Below are positions 12,256-23,619 of a DNA stretch of 64,000 nt, piece after piece (position 1 is the first letter of the stretch; the number at the start of each line of letters is the position of its first letter). The notes under the pieces were generated by a model, which was given only the letters and a program-made list of their open reading frames with translations, had not been told where the DNA came from and searched no databases. The DNA is from Glossina fuscipes (Eukaryota; Arthropoda; Insecta; Diptera; Glossinidae), in assembly GCF_014805625.2 (NCBI RefSeq), contig NW_023998436.1:1202900-1266899 (forward strand). Reading direction: 5' to 3'. The translations under genes were made by a program, and so were the position numbers.

Positions 12256-12510
12256 ATGCGTGAAAACTTGAATGTCGAAGAAAAGTTGTACATGTATGAA
12301 CATCTAGTACGACACCATAGGCTGACGGTAGACGATAAAAACGGACGGAAGTTGGATAAAAAATATAAAGAAAAAGGAAAAAAGGAAGGACAAGAGAAGA
12401 AGAAGAAGAACATAAGTGCAGGAAACTTTAGTAAGTCGACCTCACCGCAGTGCCAATACACAATAAAAGGAATTTCAAAAGTTACTTTGACAACTGAAAA
12501 TTTCCTATAA
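12256..12510 (+). CDS. Small charged frame, hypothetical
   Basis: An 84-codon frame with an ATG start. The N-terminal half (RENLNVEEKLYMYEHLVRHH) could be helical. The middle is a Lys/Glu/Gly-rich run, and the rest is Ser/Thr-rich. It starts about 75 bp from the candidate minus-strand exon. The Lys/Glu run comes from AAG/GAA-rich DNA, so composition alone could produce this frame. No family recognised. Confidence 0.2.
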   Translation: MRENLNVEEKLYMYEHLVRHHRLTVDDKNGRKLDKKYKEKGKKEGQEKKKKNISAGNFSKSTSPQCQYTIKGISKVTLTTENFL

Positions 12511-13224
12511 ACAGCGAAGTGGAAGCCACAGTCTAGCATAGTGAATGAGAAAGTCAATCATATTAGTCGAAATTTTACTAAGACACTTGATTTGTGCATC
12601 CAGGACAGGTAAAAAATCAACTTTTGTAAGAAAATTTACTTTCCATGCAACGTATGTTCTTTTTTTATATTAAACTTTGTTTAAATGACATGTAGTGTAA
12701 CTTATACAATATATGTTTGTAAAATTTAAATATTTAATTTAAATTCATGAAAGTAGATTTCATAGAGAGAAGAGAAAAGCGCCAAAAGCGATTACTTAAC
12801 AATATCAACAACAAGCTTTACAAGCAGACCAGCAAAATATTTACTTATAGAAACTCTACAACAAATAAACAAAGCATTTACCAAATGAATTTCAAAATAT
12901 TTAAATTTTAAACTTCAATGTTTATATAAACAAATACGAATCCAAACTGTCGTTTACACATATATATTTATATGGTATAACAAAAAGGCATTTCCATTCA
13001 TTGCGTCAGAAAAGAAAAAAAAAAGAAAACTGAAACAAAAGAATTACACTTGTTTTTATACCCCTACGCGAACGATGTAAGTGTGTTAGTTTTATCCTTG
13101 CCTTGGTAACTCAGCAGCATAACAAACTCCCTAAAGAATTTATATTGCCTATTGATGCCTCGGCCCCTTCTACCGGGTTATGTTGAAACGCTTCCCAAAG
13201 CCAAACTTGAAATATGAGTCTTAA
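12511..13224. other. Non-coding AT-rich stretch
   Basis: No supported gene. A short TTTATACCCC block near 13056 may be a relic of a DINE-like 5' end, but the following bases do not match other copies well. Confidence 0.4.
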
Positions 13225-14125
13225 AATTATATACCATTGCGCCCAGGTTAAATTTAAAACCAGTTGTAGTTAAACAAGGCTTCTTCATCACTTCGCTTAG
13301 TCCAATTTTTCGCTTATTTGCTTATAAATTATTAAAAATTATACTTTGTTGTCATATTAAAGTTTAGCTTTGATGAAAACCCTTCTTTAGTATAGAATTT
13401 AAAAAAAAATAGACTTGTTTGGTCCAAATTTAATGCAATTAATTTTTATATCAAATGTTATCATTAAATTTTGGAAAATTACAAGTCTTGGTATGTATAA
13501 GAACAGTTATATGAACGGGGACTGAAAAAAAATCAGTGTTCCATCCGTTCCAAGCTTTTCACATCAATTTCATTTTTCGAAAAGCTATTAATCAGCGATT
13601 TTCAATACAGATTCTTACTAAACTTCATTACATCAGATCTCGTCAATATAAGTCAAAACTTGGGACTTGTAGGTTGAACACAACAATGCATAGACGGGCA
13701 TCAGACGGAATGACTTGCCCAACCATAGTAGGGTACCAAATTCAATATCTTAAGAATTGCGATTGATAGGTCGGCCATAAAAATGCGAAAGCAGACATCA
13801 GACATACAGACGAATCGACACGGAGACGGATGAACAAACAAATACTTAGACGGTCGATCAGGCCGCTTAAGAACGGGCAGGTAATAGGCAAAGTAATAGA
13901 CATACAGACAAACGAGCAGACAAACGGGTCGATAGTTAGACGAATGAAGAGGCAATCGGATGGACCGACAGCCGTTAGGAAGATAAACGGGTGGGCAGGC
14001 AATCTGATGGACAGCCGGACGGACAAACAAGCAAACTTGAATTGATTTAGTAAATGGTAATGAATCGATCAGTATAATAAAAGGAGGATCCCATTTTAAT
14101 CCTTTGCACAAACTTAATATAACCG
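13225..14125 (-). mobile_element. DINE-1-like copy A6 with expanded GACA microsatellite
   Basis: A reversed, diverged copy. Blocks equivalent to the family interior appear from 13330, and the 'gtaggttgaacacaac' block sits near 13669. The microsatellite, normally about 20-40 bp, is here spread over roughly 13795-14032 as imperfect GACA/GACG/GACC-type repeats. The reversed 5' block (gatcagtataataaaagg, near 14068, then gcacaaacttaatataac) closes it. Long frames through the array on both strands are artefacts of the repeat. Confidence 0.55.
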
Positions 14126-17015
14126 GCAAGATAACGATGTAGAACATAACGAGCGTGAGCCGCAAAAACCCCCGAACACGCGTAAAAAATTGATAAACTG
14201 CAATTCGTAACAGATATTGGACTAAAGCTGAAGGCTCTTAAATTAGCTAAGTACTGATAAGTGCAAGAAAGAAATGGGAGTGATCACGGACAAATATACT
14301 CAACTCAGAGAGAAAATGTAACTTCTGTCCACAAGAAATATAGAACCCCAGTGGGGTTGTAAGCATTTCTGCCGGCTAAAAGAAAATCGTTGCAATCGCT
14401 TACTTGTTTTTTGGTATACTTTCTATAAAATTGAATGCAGCTATAAAGAATGCTAACCCGCCTTTAACGTAGATTTTTGCCAATCACTATCTCAACTATG
14501 AGACTTTTTGAATAAGATTTGAAAATATTTTTTCTTAAAATTTTCGCTCAATAAATGCCTTAGTTCGATAATAAGTTATGGCCTGTCAATCTTTTAATTA
14601 TTATATGCCTGTTTATATGTAGGCAGTTCATACCCACTTCTCGGATTGACATTTTAATTAATCTTAGACAATGTTCTCTATCTTTAATCCTAACTATCTG
14701 CTTTGGATTGTAAAATGTAATTTTTCACTTTCAACCCTAATCTAAAATTATCAACAATTCGAACACTAAGCTATAGCTCTTTGCATTCGTTGCGACGGCA
14801 AAAGCTACAGCAACGATACACGATAGATGAACGAAAGTTATATATGGTGGCTGACATGCATTTCTGAGTGTTGGAAACAGAAAAACCAATTCTCTCCAAC
14901 ATCTTTTCTCATTTAGTATAAAAGAAAAGCAAAGCAAAAAATTATATTCGGTTTTAATCGAATGTTTTACTACTTATTTACGCCTAGATCTATTCGCTCA
15001 CTATATCGATGGTGTACTCTATCGTACATATCATACCCAGGACTTTGTAGATAATTATAGAAAATTGACATCCTTCGCCTTTTATTAGTTGTGGTACTTT
15101 GATCCGAGTTAACTAATATTTATACTTGACACGTAGATTAAGCCGCCAAAGGATCTTGAGCAAACATGAAAACGTAAGTAAGAATGCGTCTCATTTAAGC
15201 AGAGAATCAGAGAATGAGAGGAAAATGTTTTAGACCAAATTTGCTTTTGTAGGTGAAATGGCAGACTCACATGGCTGGTCTGTTATAAAGCCTACTTCCG
15301 CTACGCCTTGTATAGGGAAATAACAAAGTGTACATTTTTCTATTGAGCAAGCGAACCAAAACATTGACAATATCTATTGTAATTTTTATTTTTCATAATT
15401 TATATAAAAATTTTCTGAATAAAGTTCTTTAATTTTTCTACATAAGCTGTAGGATGGTCAACGCACACAGTTTAAGAAAACCTGGGCTATAGTCTTGAAA
15501 TTCGAGATAAGCTGATTACACAATTGAAACCAATTTTGAAATTTGAAAATCTTCTTATCCGGTATTCTTTAATCTCGATCTACTTAAATGCCAAAGATTA
15601 TATTATAGATATGTTCGGCACATTTGCTGTACAAGTAAATAAACTGTTCTTTCCATCATAAGTTTGCAGAAAAACAAAAAGCACATACTTCAGCTCATAT
15701 TGTTCTCTCATTCTGTCTTTCTTGTTATTCAAAGAAAACAATGGTAAATAAAGGAAAAACTTAAATTTTTATAGCACGTACCCGCAAATTTTTGTTAAAA
15801 GAATTGTGTACATAAAATCGGGAAGCTTCCTGTTTAATCCAAAAAAAAAAAAAACAAATGCTGCTGAATCGTGACGATGGCGATGTCAATGGCAGAGATC
15901 ATTGCACTGACGATGAAGTCATTTAGTGAGATTAGCTGCATTTAGCTTCTTGTGATCTCCTCCCAGCCACCGAAAGCCTCATTAGGGAACATTATAAGAA
16001 ACAGCTAAAGCAACTGTGCCTAGTATTAAAGCGAAAACGATCGGTTCATTAACCAGACAGATATTCTTCTTTCTAACAAATAAAGTGAAAAGAGGGGAAA
16101 TGTTAGGTACGTTTGTTTTGTAACAAAAAGTAATGACACAACGAACGCCTATAATTTATTTTTAGTAACAAGCTCGAGTCTTTACTTAACAACTTTATTA
16201 AATCTTTTCAGGTCTGCCAAGATTCTTCAAGTTTAGCAATTTCTAAGCATATCATAACAGGGTTACCATCGTTCTTAAAACTGTTATTAATCCCCGCAAG
16301 TAAAAAATTCCCATGTCACACTAATCTTTGCTACTTTATCAAAACTTACGAATGTTGTTCTTTCGCAAGATATTTTGTTCTGTTGAAAGTACCGCAAGGC
16401 GTGTGCTAGTTATAATATCTTCAGTCCGTCTCGTATAACATTTGTATTAAGCAAAACATGTAAGATTAAAGGCTTAAATTACGAAACGTCAGAGAAGTTG
16501 AACAAAAGCACTACAAAGCTCCAAGTAAAAAGGTTTAGTTTTAGTTTCAAAGTAAACAGTTTTGTTTATAACATTATTAGGCTTACGTAAGTTTTATGCT
16601 ACCGCTGGCAACAATACCAACAACTTCAGCGTATAAGTCAGCTAAGGAAAAATTGAAGAAAAAATTTTATAAATCAATAAGCGTAAGCTTAAAACAGAAG
16701 AATTCATAACCTCAAAGTTTAGAAACATAAATTAAACAACCAACAAAATCAATGCAAGCAAAAAAATTAATTCAAGCAATTAATAAATAGTAAGAACTCA
16801 TCACGCTACTCAACATATTGACTTTATTGTAAGCAGACCTAATCCGTTTAGACTAAAGAAAGCAAATACCAATGTTCTAGGCTTAGATCTTTAGTTTAAG
16901 ACTTCCATTAACACACTACAGCAAAGAATGTCAATCGGAAGCAAGCAGCAAAAGTATGAAATATTTTAGGATTAAAGTAATAAAAGTCTAAGTAACTACG
17001 TATAAAATATGATTT
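14126..17015. other. Non-coding stretch, no supported gene
   Basis: About 2.9 kb of AT-rich sequence with only short frames. An A-run lies near 15841-15854. I recognise no RNA gene, domain or family A/C element here. Confidence 0.45.
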
Positions 17016-17097
17016 ACCGCAGTGCGATTCGGACCCGCGGCCGTTGACTTATCAGTTGGGATTCTTTCTTCCTCGCCTATGCGGTAGCCCAGTGAGT
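17016..17097 (-). mobile_element. Old tRNA-like SINE head, copy S4
   Basis: On the minus strand the segment starts TACCGCA and ends TGCGGTA, a perfect 7-bp acceptor-stem pair. In between is GGCGAGGAA, then a T-arm-like GGGTCCGAATCGC. The order and spacing match the SINE head seen at 3295, but the D-arm side is shorter and the sequence is diverged. A functional tRNA is unlikely because a normal D arm and anticodon stem are not evident. Confidence 0.5.
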
Positions 17098-17224
17098 ATG
17101 GAAATGGATCAATTATTATTTTTTAATTATTTAATATTGATGTGCCGCGCTAATCATAAGAAGTAAGGGGTCCGTTACCGAGAGTGATGCTCATTAACGG
17201 TAATAATTTATAAAATTTCACAAA

Positions 17225-17562
17225 TCAACTTATCCAAGGGAGTAAAAGCCGTAAAGTGGACCACGGGGCAGCATATTCCGATTTTTCAAAACCAGTTGTC
17301 ATTTGGGACGTGGTCAACCAATGTGTCAATTCGAACCATTTTTAATAAAGCGCTGGTTCAACATCCTTCAGTATGCCGAAGTTCATCAAAATTCTTCAAC
17401 AATTTCGTCCTGAAAGTCGAACAAAAGAAAACGGAAAGACGGACAGACAAGTGGACCGGAAAATCTCCTCGATGGTTCTATTTCAAGTTCTACTTGATGT
17501 TGCATACGTCCGCACAAACTTAATAAACCCTTGTACCACAACTGATGTAGAGTATAATAAAT
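17225..17562 (-). mobile_element. DINE-1-like copy A7
   Basis: A reversed copy with the block 'attcgaaccatttttaat', 'catcaaaattcttcaac', the microsatellite GAAAGACGGACAGACAAG near 17430, and the reversed 5' end 'gcacaaacttaataaaccc' near 17512 followed by a decayed 'ccacaactgatgtagagtat'. The left part is truncated. Confidence 0.55.
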
Positions 17563-18368
17563 TACGCGATGGAGAAAACGTGTACTTAACGATGTGGAAC
17601 ATTGCTTCAATAAAATACTTTTTATGATTCTCTTGAATTAATGATCTTTTTTTCTTACAAAAACCGGTCGTGACTTATTCTTATGCCTTTTATGTTATGT
17701 ATTATATCTGTATGAAGATATATATATTTATGTGTAGATATAGATTTTCTTGTCCTCCTCAGTTAGGAATAAACGATAAAAATAAAATAACACCAAAAAC
17801 GAAATAAAGCACACTTACAATCCTACAACCGATATATACGATTGGTCCAAGACTTATACTGCAGTGAAGTACACATTTCAGATCCTTTACAATAAATATC
17901 GTAGCCCATATTATATGTTATAATATATATATATAACCATCATCTTAATGTAAAAATATGTATGCGTCACATATATATATATATATATACATGCAACATT
18001 TATATACGTAATATCTGGTCGACTGGTAGACTTCAACTAATTTTATAAGACTATAAGATTAAAATCATAATTGATTCACATATCAGTCAACAGCTAACAA
18101 AGAACCCACTAATTCTTCTCAACTTGCTCACATTACTAAATCGAGAAACTTTATCTATAACGTTTGGCTTCATTGCAACGATTCGTTTCCAACAAAATTT
18201 GAATTTTACCGAAGTTTTCAACAAAAGCAAAGTACGGTGGTTAAGGGAAGAAACCCAAGAATGTAATATTTTCTCATCCCTTTTATAAATCACACTAAAC
18301 TAATAATAATAACTACCACCATTTTATGTCTTGGTACATTTGTATTTTATTTAAATTTATTTTTCAAA
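17563..18368. other. Non-coding stretch with TA-rich runs
   Basis: TA-rich runs lie near 17920-17935 and 17971-17988. No gene is supported. The right end leads into the U1 promoter region. Confidence 0.45.
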
Positions 18369-18429
18369 AAATTCTCGTTTAATTTATGAATTTTCAGATA
18401 CAAGTAATAGTTTCAAATCCGTTGAAAGC
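18369..18429 (+). promoter_or_regulatory. Putative U1 promoter (PSEA-like) of the first copy
   Basis: The 61 bp before the U1 start are strongly conserved between the two copies: AAATTCT...TTTATGAATTTT, then caagtaatagtttcaaatcc. A block at -61 to -41 (18369-18389) sits where insect snRNA genes carry the proximal sequence element (PSEA) bound by SNAPc. The position and the conservation are seen; the name is inferred. No TATA box is evident, as expected for a Pol II U1 gene. Confidence 0.6.
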
Positions 18430-18593
18430 ATACTTACCTGGCGTAGGGGTTACCGTGATCACGAAGGCGGTTCCCCCGGAGTGAGGCTTGGCCATTGCAC
18501 TAACGGTTGAGTTGACCTCCGCGATTATTCCTAATGCGAATAACTCGTGCGTGTAATTTTTGATAGCCGGGAATGGCGTACGCGCCGTCCCGA
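18430..18593 (+). ncRNA. U1: U1 spliceosomal snRNA, copy 1
   Basis: The transcript starts ATACTTACCTGGCG, the universal U1 5' end that pairs with 5' splice sites. It continues through the stem-loop I region, a stem-loop II with the U1A/SNF-binding type sequence ATTGCAC, an Sm site AATTTTTGA (near 18557-18565), and a final GC-rich stem ending CGCCGTCCCGA. The length of 164 nt equals that of Drosophila U1. It differs from the copy at 22277 at one seen base: CACTAACGG here, CACTATCGG there. Both copies share about 60 bp upstream and about 20 bp downstream. Confidence 0.95.
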
Positions 18594-20387
18594 CATATAC
18601 TAATAAATTTGAGAGCAGTTTTTAATATACTTTTCTTAATTTGTAGTCCATTGACTGATATGCGGCGGAACTTGGTGTAGCTTAGAAGAGCTGATGACAA
18701 GCATTGGAGGAGAAAAGGCGGCTTTGTATGTTATAAACTAAAGGTTTCTTTACGAAACGGGTACGAAAAAAGCAATGTTGCAAGCAAGGAGAAATGGATT
18801 TTTTTAAACCGACTTTAATATACTGATGGAGAGAAGCAAGTCAACTCACATATATAAAGTATTTGGGTCTAGAATTGCTCAAGCTTGCAATAATCAAAAG
18901 TATGATATATAAAATACTCTGCTAGTACGTACGAGGAAAAAGTACAGTACAACAAAGGAATTTCCATGTTTTCAATTTTTGTCTGAAATTTTCTGCGCCC
19001 CGTTAGTTCCGAAAGTCTCAACCTTATAATTGGAGCTACTTTTTTAATTTATAAACTCTAGATAAAGACGTTTGTTCTTGATAAATATTTTTATGCAGTT
19101 AAAAGTAACTGCGTGAAGGAATCTTTTTTTTCCAATTTGCAATTTTTTAGAACCAAAACCTTTTCAATATTCGAGGGGCCGTTGTGCGAGCGTCACATTG
19201 AAAGTACCTGCGCATTCTAATATAAATAAAATATTTGATTTTAGTTAAGCTATTAGACTGATTATCTACATCCGCTTTTTTACAAACCAAGAGCGTACAC
19301 CCTGATCCCAGAATTTGTTTGTTATTTTTAGAGCTTTTGCGGAATGAACAGATCCACTTACTATAAATGGAATCTAAACTGTCTCTACGAGCAAAGATTA
19401 CGTTGAAATTTGCGCATTCAGCTTTTTTTGAGTAAAGTTAGGTCCGCGCTAGATTTCATTAAGAGGTGGTCCAGAGAGCTTCAGGATCCTTACATTACAA
19501 AAAGGCTATACATGTGTTTAATATGTGTGTACACGTATGTTGTGTGGTCTCCTTTCTATAGGTGTTATGTAGATTCAATTGAATCCGTTCAAAAGTAATT
19601 CTTGCCGTTTTGCCTTAAAAAATTGGGTTGAGACCCGCTTGTCTCTCTGCCTACTTATGAAAGTAGATTGCTTCTGTTATCCTTACCACCACCTGAGAAA
19701 CGTAGATTTATTCTAGATGGCTCCTTCTTAATTAAGTTAATTAATGGTACTATCGATTCATGCACACTACTTGATGAGATAAGCTTCAACGCCCCTAATC
19801 ACCTCTCTAGGCACTTTATCTTCATTCAGCTTAATTAACGTAAATATAGCTATGAGCTGTTTGTAGAAACCTAAATGATGTCTGTCACTTAATCTCATTG
19901 TCGGACTCTATGCCTATGTCCTATTTAAAATAACTTGCAGTCTTAATACCTCGTTACGATTCGTTCACTTGGAATTTGAAGCTTTACTAGTTGTGGCTAT
20001 ACCTCTGTGCTAGCTGCATACATGTTTTTTTTTTTATTTTTCTTTCTTTCCTATTTATATTATATATATATATATATATATATTTATATTATATATTATT
20101 TATAATTATGATTTAATTTTTTTTTTTCTTTGCTTGTCCTTATATACTTAATACTAGTTTTAAATAATAATTAGAATAAGTTCTACTTCCAAGAATCATA
20201 TAAATTCGGCTGTTGATTTAGTTTGATTGAGTAAATAAAGACATGTGCCATTTTAGTAATTTTAAAGTTTCGAGAAACTCGCGGCGAGAAACGCTCACCA
20301 AATATGCAGTAAACTTCGACATCTATTTGTAATTGAACGCGTATACGGCTGAAAATTAACTTAGAAATATAATTTCTATCCCTAAAG
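18594..20387. other. Non-coding stretch
   Basis: No supported gene. The first 20 bp resemble the 3' flank of the second U1 copy (catat..t.aataaattt), possibly including the 3'-end-formation signal. A (TA)n run lies near 20056-20083 with T-rich flanks. Confidence 0.45.
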
Positions 20388-21356
20388 ACAAGTAAGAACA
20401 TTATTGTCGGGTAATTAGATACCCTGCACTAATTCGCTTAATACAATTATTTTTATATGGTAATAACACACAAAGTAATGTACATTATTCTCATGCAAAG
20501 GTATACCTTCACGAAGACCCTCATATTGGAGCCGTTCACATGACGTGATCAAACTTTAGCACAATTAATTTAATTTCTAAAAACTTTGTTATGTTTCAGT
20601 TTCCGTCTTGAAAAACTGTAAATAAGACTTTCTCTCCATGGAAAGGCTTGTTTTTCGTGATAGCATGAGATATAACAGATAGGCCTAAGCATATTCAAAA
20701 TCCTTACCATACCTTTTTTTGCTCAACTGCTGCTACGGGCTAATTTTCATCATAAAATATTAAAAATTATACTCATGAAAAATCTTACATGGAGTGGAGT
20801 CCAAGAAGTAGAGCCATGTCCTTCAGTGGACCAAAATCAGTAATTTTGATATTAATGGCAATTTATTATTATAAATCAATTTTCACCATGAAATATTGAA
20901 AATTAGCCATTCTTACCGCATAACCACTAAGCTTTTGTAGGATCGTTAGTATGAGGGAGGATTCAAAAAATAACCCCGGTCGATTCAAACTTGTCGCACC
21001 AACTTAGAGAGCTAAAATTTTGAAAATTAAAATTTTTTTCGTTATAACGAATTTTCAAAATAGGACGCTATATGGAGAGAGGTCGAAAAAGTGGATCTAT
21101 TCGAATCATTTTCAATGGCGTTCGTCCGTGGATCAAAGCACGTCAATATGTCAAATTTCATCAAAAAATTTCTATGATTGTGGACTTTAGGCCACATAGC
21201 AAATTGGACAGACGGATAGACGGACAAACACGCTTAAATCAAATTAGAAAATCAAGTAAAATACTATAGCGGGCCATGTGTTACCATAGTGTGCCTTGTG
21301 GGTTTTACCTACGTCCAAACAAACTTAATACACCCTGTACCGCAAATAGTGTAAGG

Positions 21357-21387
<31 letters not shown>

Positions 21388-21557
21388 TTCGCACAGAGAA
21401 ATAAATTCTAAGACTAAACTCTTAAAAGCACTAGCATCTAAGGCTATCGGCTTTTATTAAAAAACTCTGCCGCACTTGAGATTCGAACCCACGACCATTG
21501 ACTTACTAGTCGAGATTCCTCGTCTTCGGCTACTCAGGCGGATTTGTGTAAGGTACA
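20388..21557 (-). mobile_element. DINE-1-like copy A8, interrupted by a SINE
   Basis: A reversed copy starting with the 3' end (caagtaagaacattattgtc near 20390) and running through 'tcaaaataggacgctatatg', the block 'ggatcaaagcacgtcaatat', and the microsatellite GGACAGACGGATAGACGGAC near 21208. The reversed 5' block 'aaacttaatacaccctgtac' lies near 21321. The copy is about 970 bp before the SINE, longer than A4, so it may be composite. The SINE S3 interrupts it at 21359 and about 15 bp of the element resumes after it. Confidence 0.6.
21359..21541 (-). mobile_element. tRNA-derived SINE, copy S3, nested in a DINE-like element
   Basis: A full reverse copy with a long ATT-repeat tail, the body including 'aaaagcactagcatctaagg', the reversed B box GATTCGAACC near 21480, and the reversed head ending CAGGCGG. 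Perfect 10-bp flanking repeats gtgtaaggta (21349-21358 and 21546-21555) mark target-site duplication. The perfect duplication and long tail suggest this is the youngest copy here. Confidence 0.85.
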
Positions 21558-22215
21558 AAGGGTAGTTCGTGTTAATTGTTCGGGCAGTGGTATGCATCAC
21601 TATAAACACTACACCAACGTGCGGTGTGCAAAGAGAATTGAAATATTTCGTGACTCACTACAGGCGGGTTGCTTTAGTCGAAAACACAATGATTGCGTTA
21701 CGCGTTGCGCATAACTCACGAACTGTCAACCAAATATTGGTTGTGTATGTTAAAATGTTGATGAACATACTATAGTTTGCGTTGCTTTGTGTGTGATCGC
21801 AAATTTTTGGACAAACTCTTCATATTTTTGAATGCATTGTTTTTGACAGACAAAATAGTCATGTATTTATATATATTTATATATCTGTCTATTCTATACG
21901 GAAGAAAAATGTTTGTTGTGGTGTTGTCGTCGCTTTATTAATATTCACGCTTCATCAACGTTTATGTGAATAAATGTTCGTGCGATTTTGCTTTGGCAAC
22001 GCACGAAAGCACTGTGTTTCGCTCTTTATTTATTTTTGTAACTGTGTGTACACCATATAAAGTATGTGCGATGTGAGAAGAGAATTGAATTTTTTATGTC
22101 TCACTCTACAAGCAGGCAGTTAACTTTATTCTCCGTAACTAACACTTTTACATTTTTCTTGCTTATCTCACTCTAGCATGAATATACGTTTTGCTTGATT
22201 TTATATTTCTTGCCA
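21558..22215. repeat. Non-coding stretch with an imperfect direct repeat
   Basis: Two related segments near 21620-21675 (gtgcggtgtgcaaagagaat) and 22067-22120 (gtgcgatgtgagaagagaat) lie about 450 bp apart in the same orientation, both followed by a 'tgactcacta / tgtctcactct' stretch. This could be an old tandem duplication or terminal repeats of a decayed element. No gene frame is supported. Confidence 0.35.
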
Positions 22216-22276
22216 AAATTCTTAGTCGGTTTATGAATTTTTAAGTACAAGTAATAGTTTCAAATCCGATGAAAGC
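22216..22276 (+). promoter_or_regulatory. Putative U1 promoter (PSEA-like) of the second copy
   Basis: Aligns without gaps to the 61 bp before the first U1 gene. The -61 to -41 block is 22216-22236 (AAATTCT..TTTATGA). Similarity fades further upstream, which suggests selection on this block rather than a recent large duplication. Confidence 0.6.
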
Positions 22277-22440
22277 ATACTTACCTGGCGTAGGGGTTAC
22301 CGTGATCACGAAGGCGGTTCCCCCGGAGTGAGGCTTGGCCATTGCACTATCGGTTGAGTTGACCTCCGCGATTATTCCTAATGCGAATAACTCGTGCGTG
22401 TAATTTTTGATAGCCGGGAATGGCGTACGCGCCGTCCCGA
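22277..22440 (+). ncRNA. U1: U1 spliceosomal snRNA, copy 2
   Basis: Same 164-nt structure as copy 1: 5' end ATACTTACCTGG, stem-loop II ATTGCAC, Sm site AATTTTTGA near 22404-22412, end CGCCGTCCCGA. The only base difference I see from copy 1 is in the stem-loop II loop (T instead of A). It lies 3.85 kb from copy 1 on the same strand, with its own PSEA-like promoter, so both may be active. I see no deletion that would mark either as a pseudogene. Confidence 0.95.
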
Positions 22441-22749
22441 CATATTTGAATAAATTTAAATATTTTAACTAAACAGAAAGTTTGAATAAGATAAACAAGC
22501 GGAGTGATTAAGGGCGTGCGAAGTTTTTCTTTTCTATTTGTTCAAGAAACTTCACATATGTGTCCAACTTATTTATTTAAAGAATTCTTCTGCAGCCATT
22601 TTCTTTGCAATCTTTTCTAATTATCATCATCGTTTTGTTAAACGAAACAGAACGAATTTTCAATATTGTTATACTATTGCGTGGTCGCTTGATTCCATTG
22701 TAGTTCAGGTACTGAAGAATATGCGTGGAAGGAATGTTATACCTACAAC

Positions 22750-23590
22750 CGAACAGTGGGGGTAAATACGTTTTGTCAAAACGGTTGCCATATTCAAACT
22801 TTAGGGTTCCTGTTAAGAACATATGTTCTTGGCCAGCATCAAATTTTAAAGCGATTTAATGTCCGAGTGTCCGACTGTTGCAAACATCCTCCTGGCAGGA
22901 AAAAACGAAGCTATCAAGTTCAAATTCGTCAAAAATATTGAAAATTCTTGCACGCAATTTGCTATTGAAAATGGGCCAAATCGGTCGAAGAACACGCTTA
23001 CAATACCGAGTAAAGTAATAGCACCTCTGCCATTCAAAAGGAATAAAAAAAAGGTTTTTTTGATCATTACTCATAAATTATAGCAGCTAAATCTAAAAAA
23101 ATTTAAACGCATATTACATTAGTAATACTGTAGTATCTGCAAAATGGGAAAAATTGGACACGCCTAAACAGTATTATAGCATGTCGGAATTTAAGTTTTT
23201 TGTGTCAATGCCTTCAAAATGGGAAGAAGCAAAGTTTGAAAAAAATTCTTGGCCAGTACAAAATTTGAAATGCACTCAAACTTATTCGTCTATTTTCCTG
23301 TCCGTCTGTCTAACTGTGTAGTGAAAATGCTCTCGTTAGCGATATGCATGAATATACCGCATGCAAATATGCAAAAAAATTTGGAAGAGACATAAACTGT
23401 ACACAGGACACATGCAATGTGTCCGGACGACTATTCGAAAAAACTTTTATTTTAAAAATAGAAAATATCGTTCGCGCCCACTCCATATTTTAAAGCATGA
23501 AAATTTATTTTTTTTTAACTTTTTAGAATATCGATAATGAGTATAAAAGATTCGGCCACAACCCAATGTAATTTTCGTACTTGTTATCAT
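22750..23590 (+). mobile_element. Second repeat family (C), copy C2
   Basis: A long forward copy: 'gtcaaaacggttgccatatt' near 22776, 'ggccagcatcaaattttaaa', a decayed microsatellite, 'gaaaatgggccaaatcggtc', then 'caaaatttgaaatgcactca', the GTCY block CCTGTCCGTCTGTC near 23299, 'cgttcgcgcccactccatat', and the 3' end 'aagattcggccacaaccca' with 'ttcgtacttgtt' near 23575. The 3' TTACTTGTT-like ending is shared with family A. Confidence 0.55.
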
Positions 23591-23619
23591 TGTACATGTG
23601 TAGTTTTTAAATTAGGAAT

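Noticed and set aside
13701..14165. Long minus-strand frame of 154 codons rich in Val, Cys and Leu
   Set aside because: It is the translation of the GACA/GTCY microsatellite in a DINE-like copy, and both strands are open through the array.
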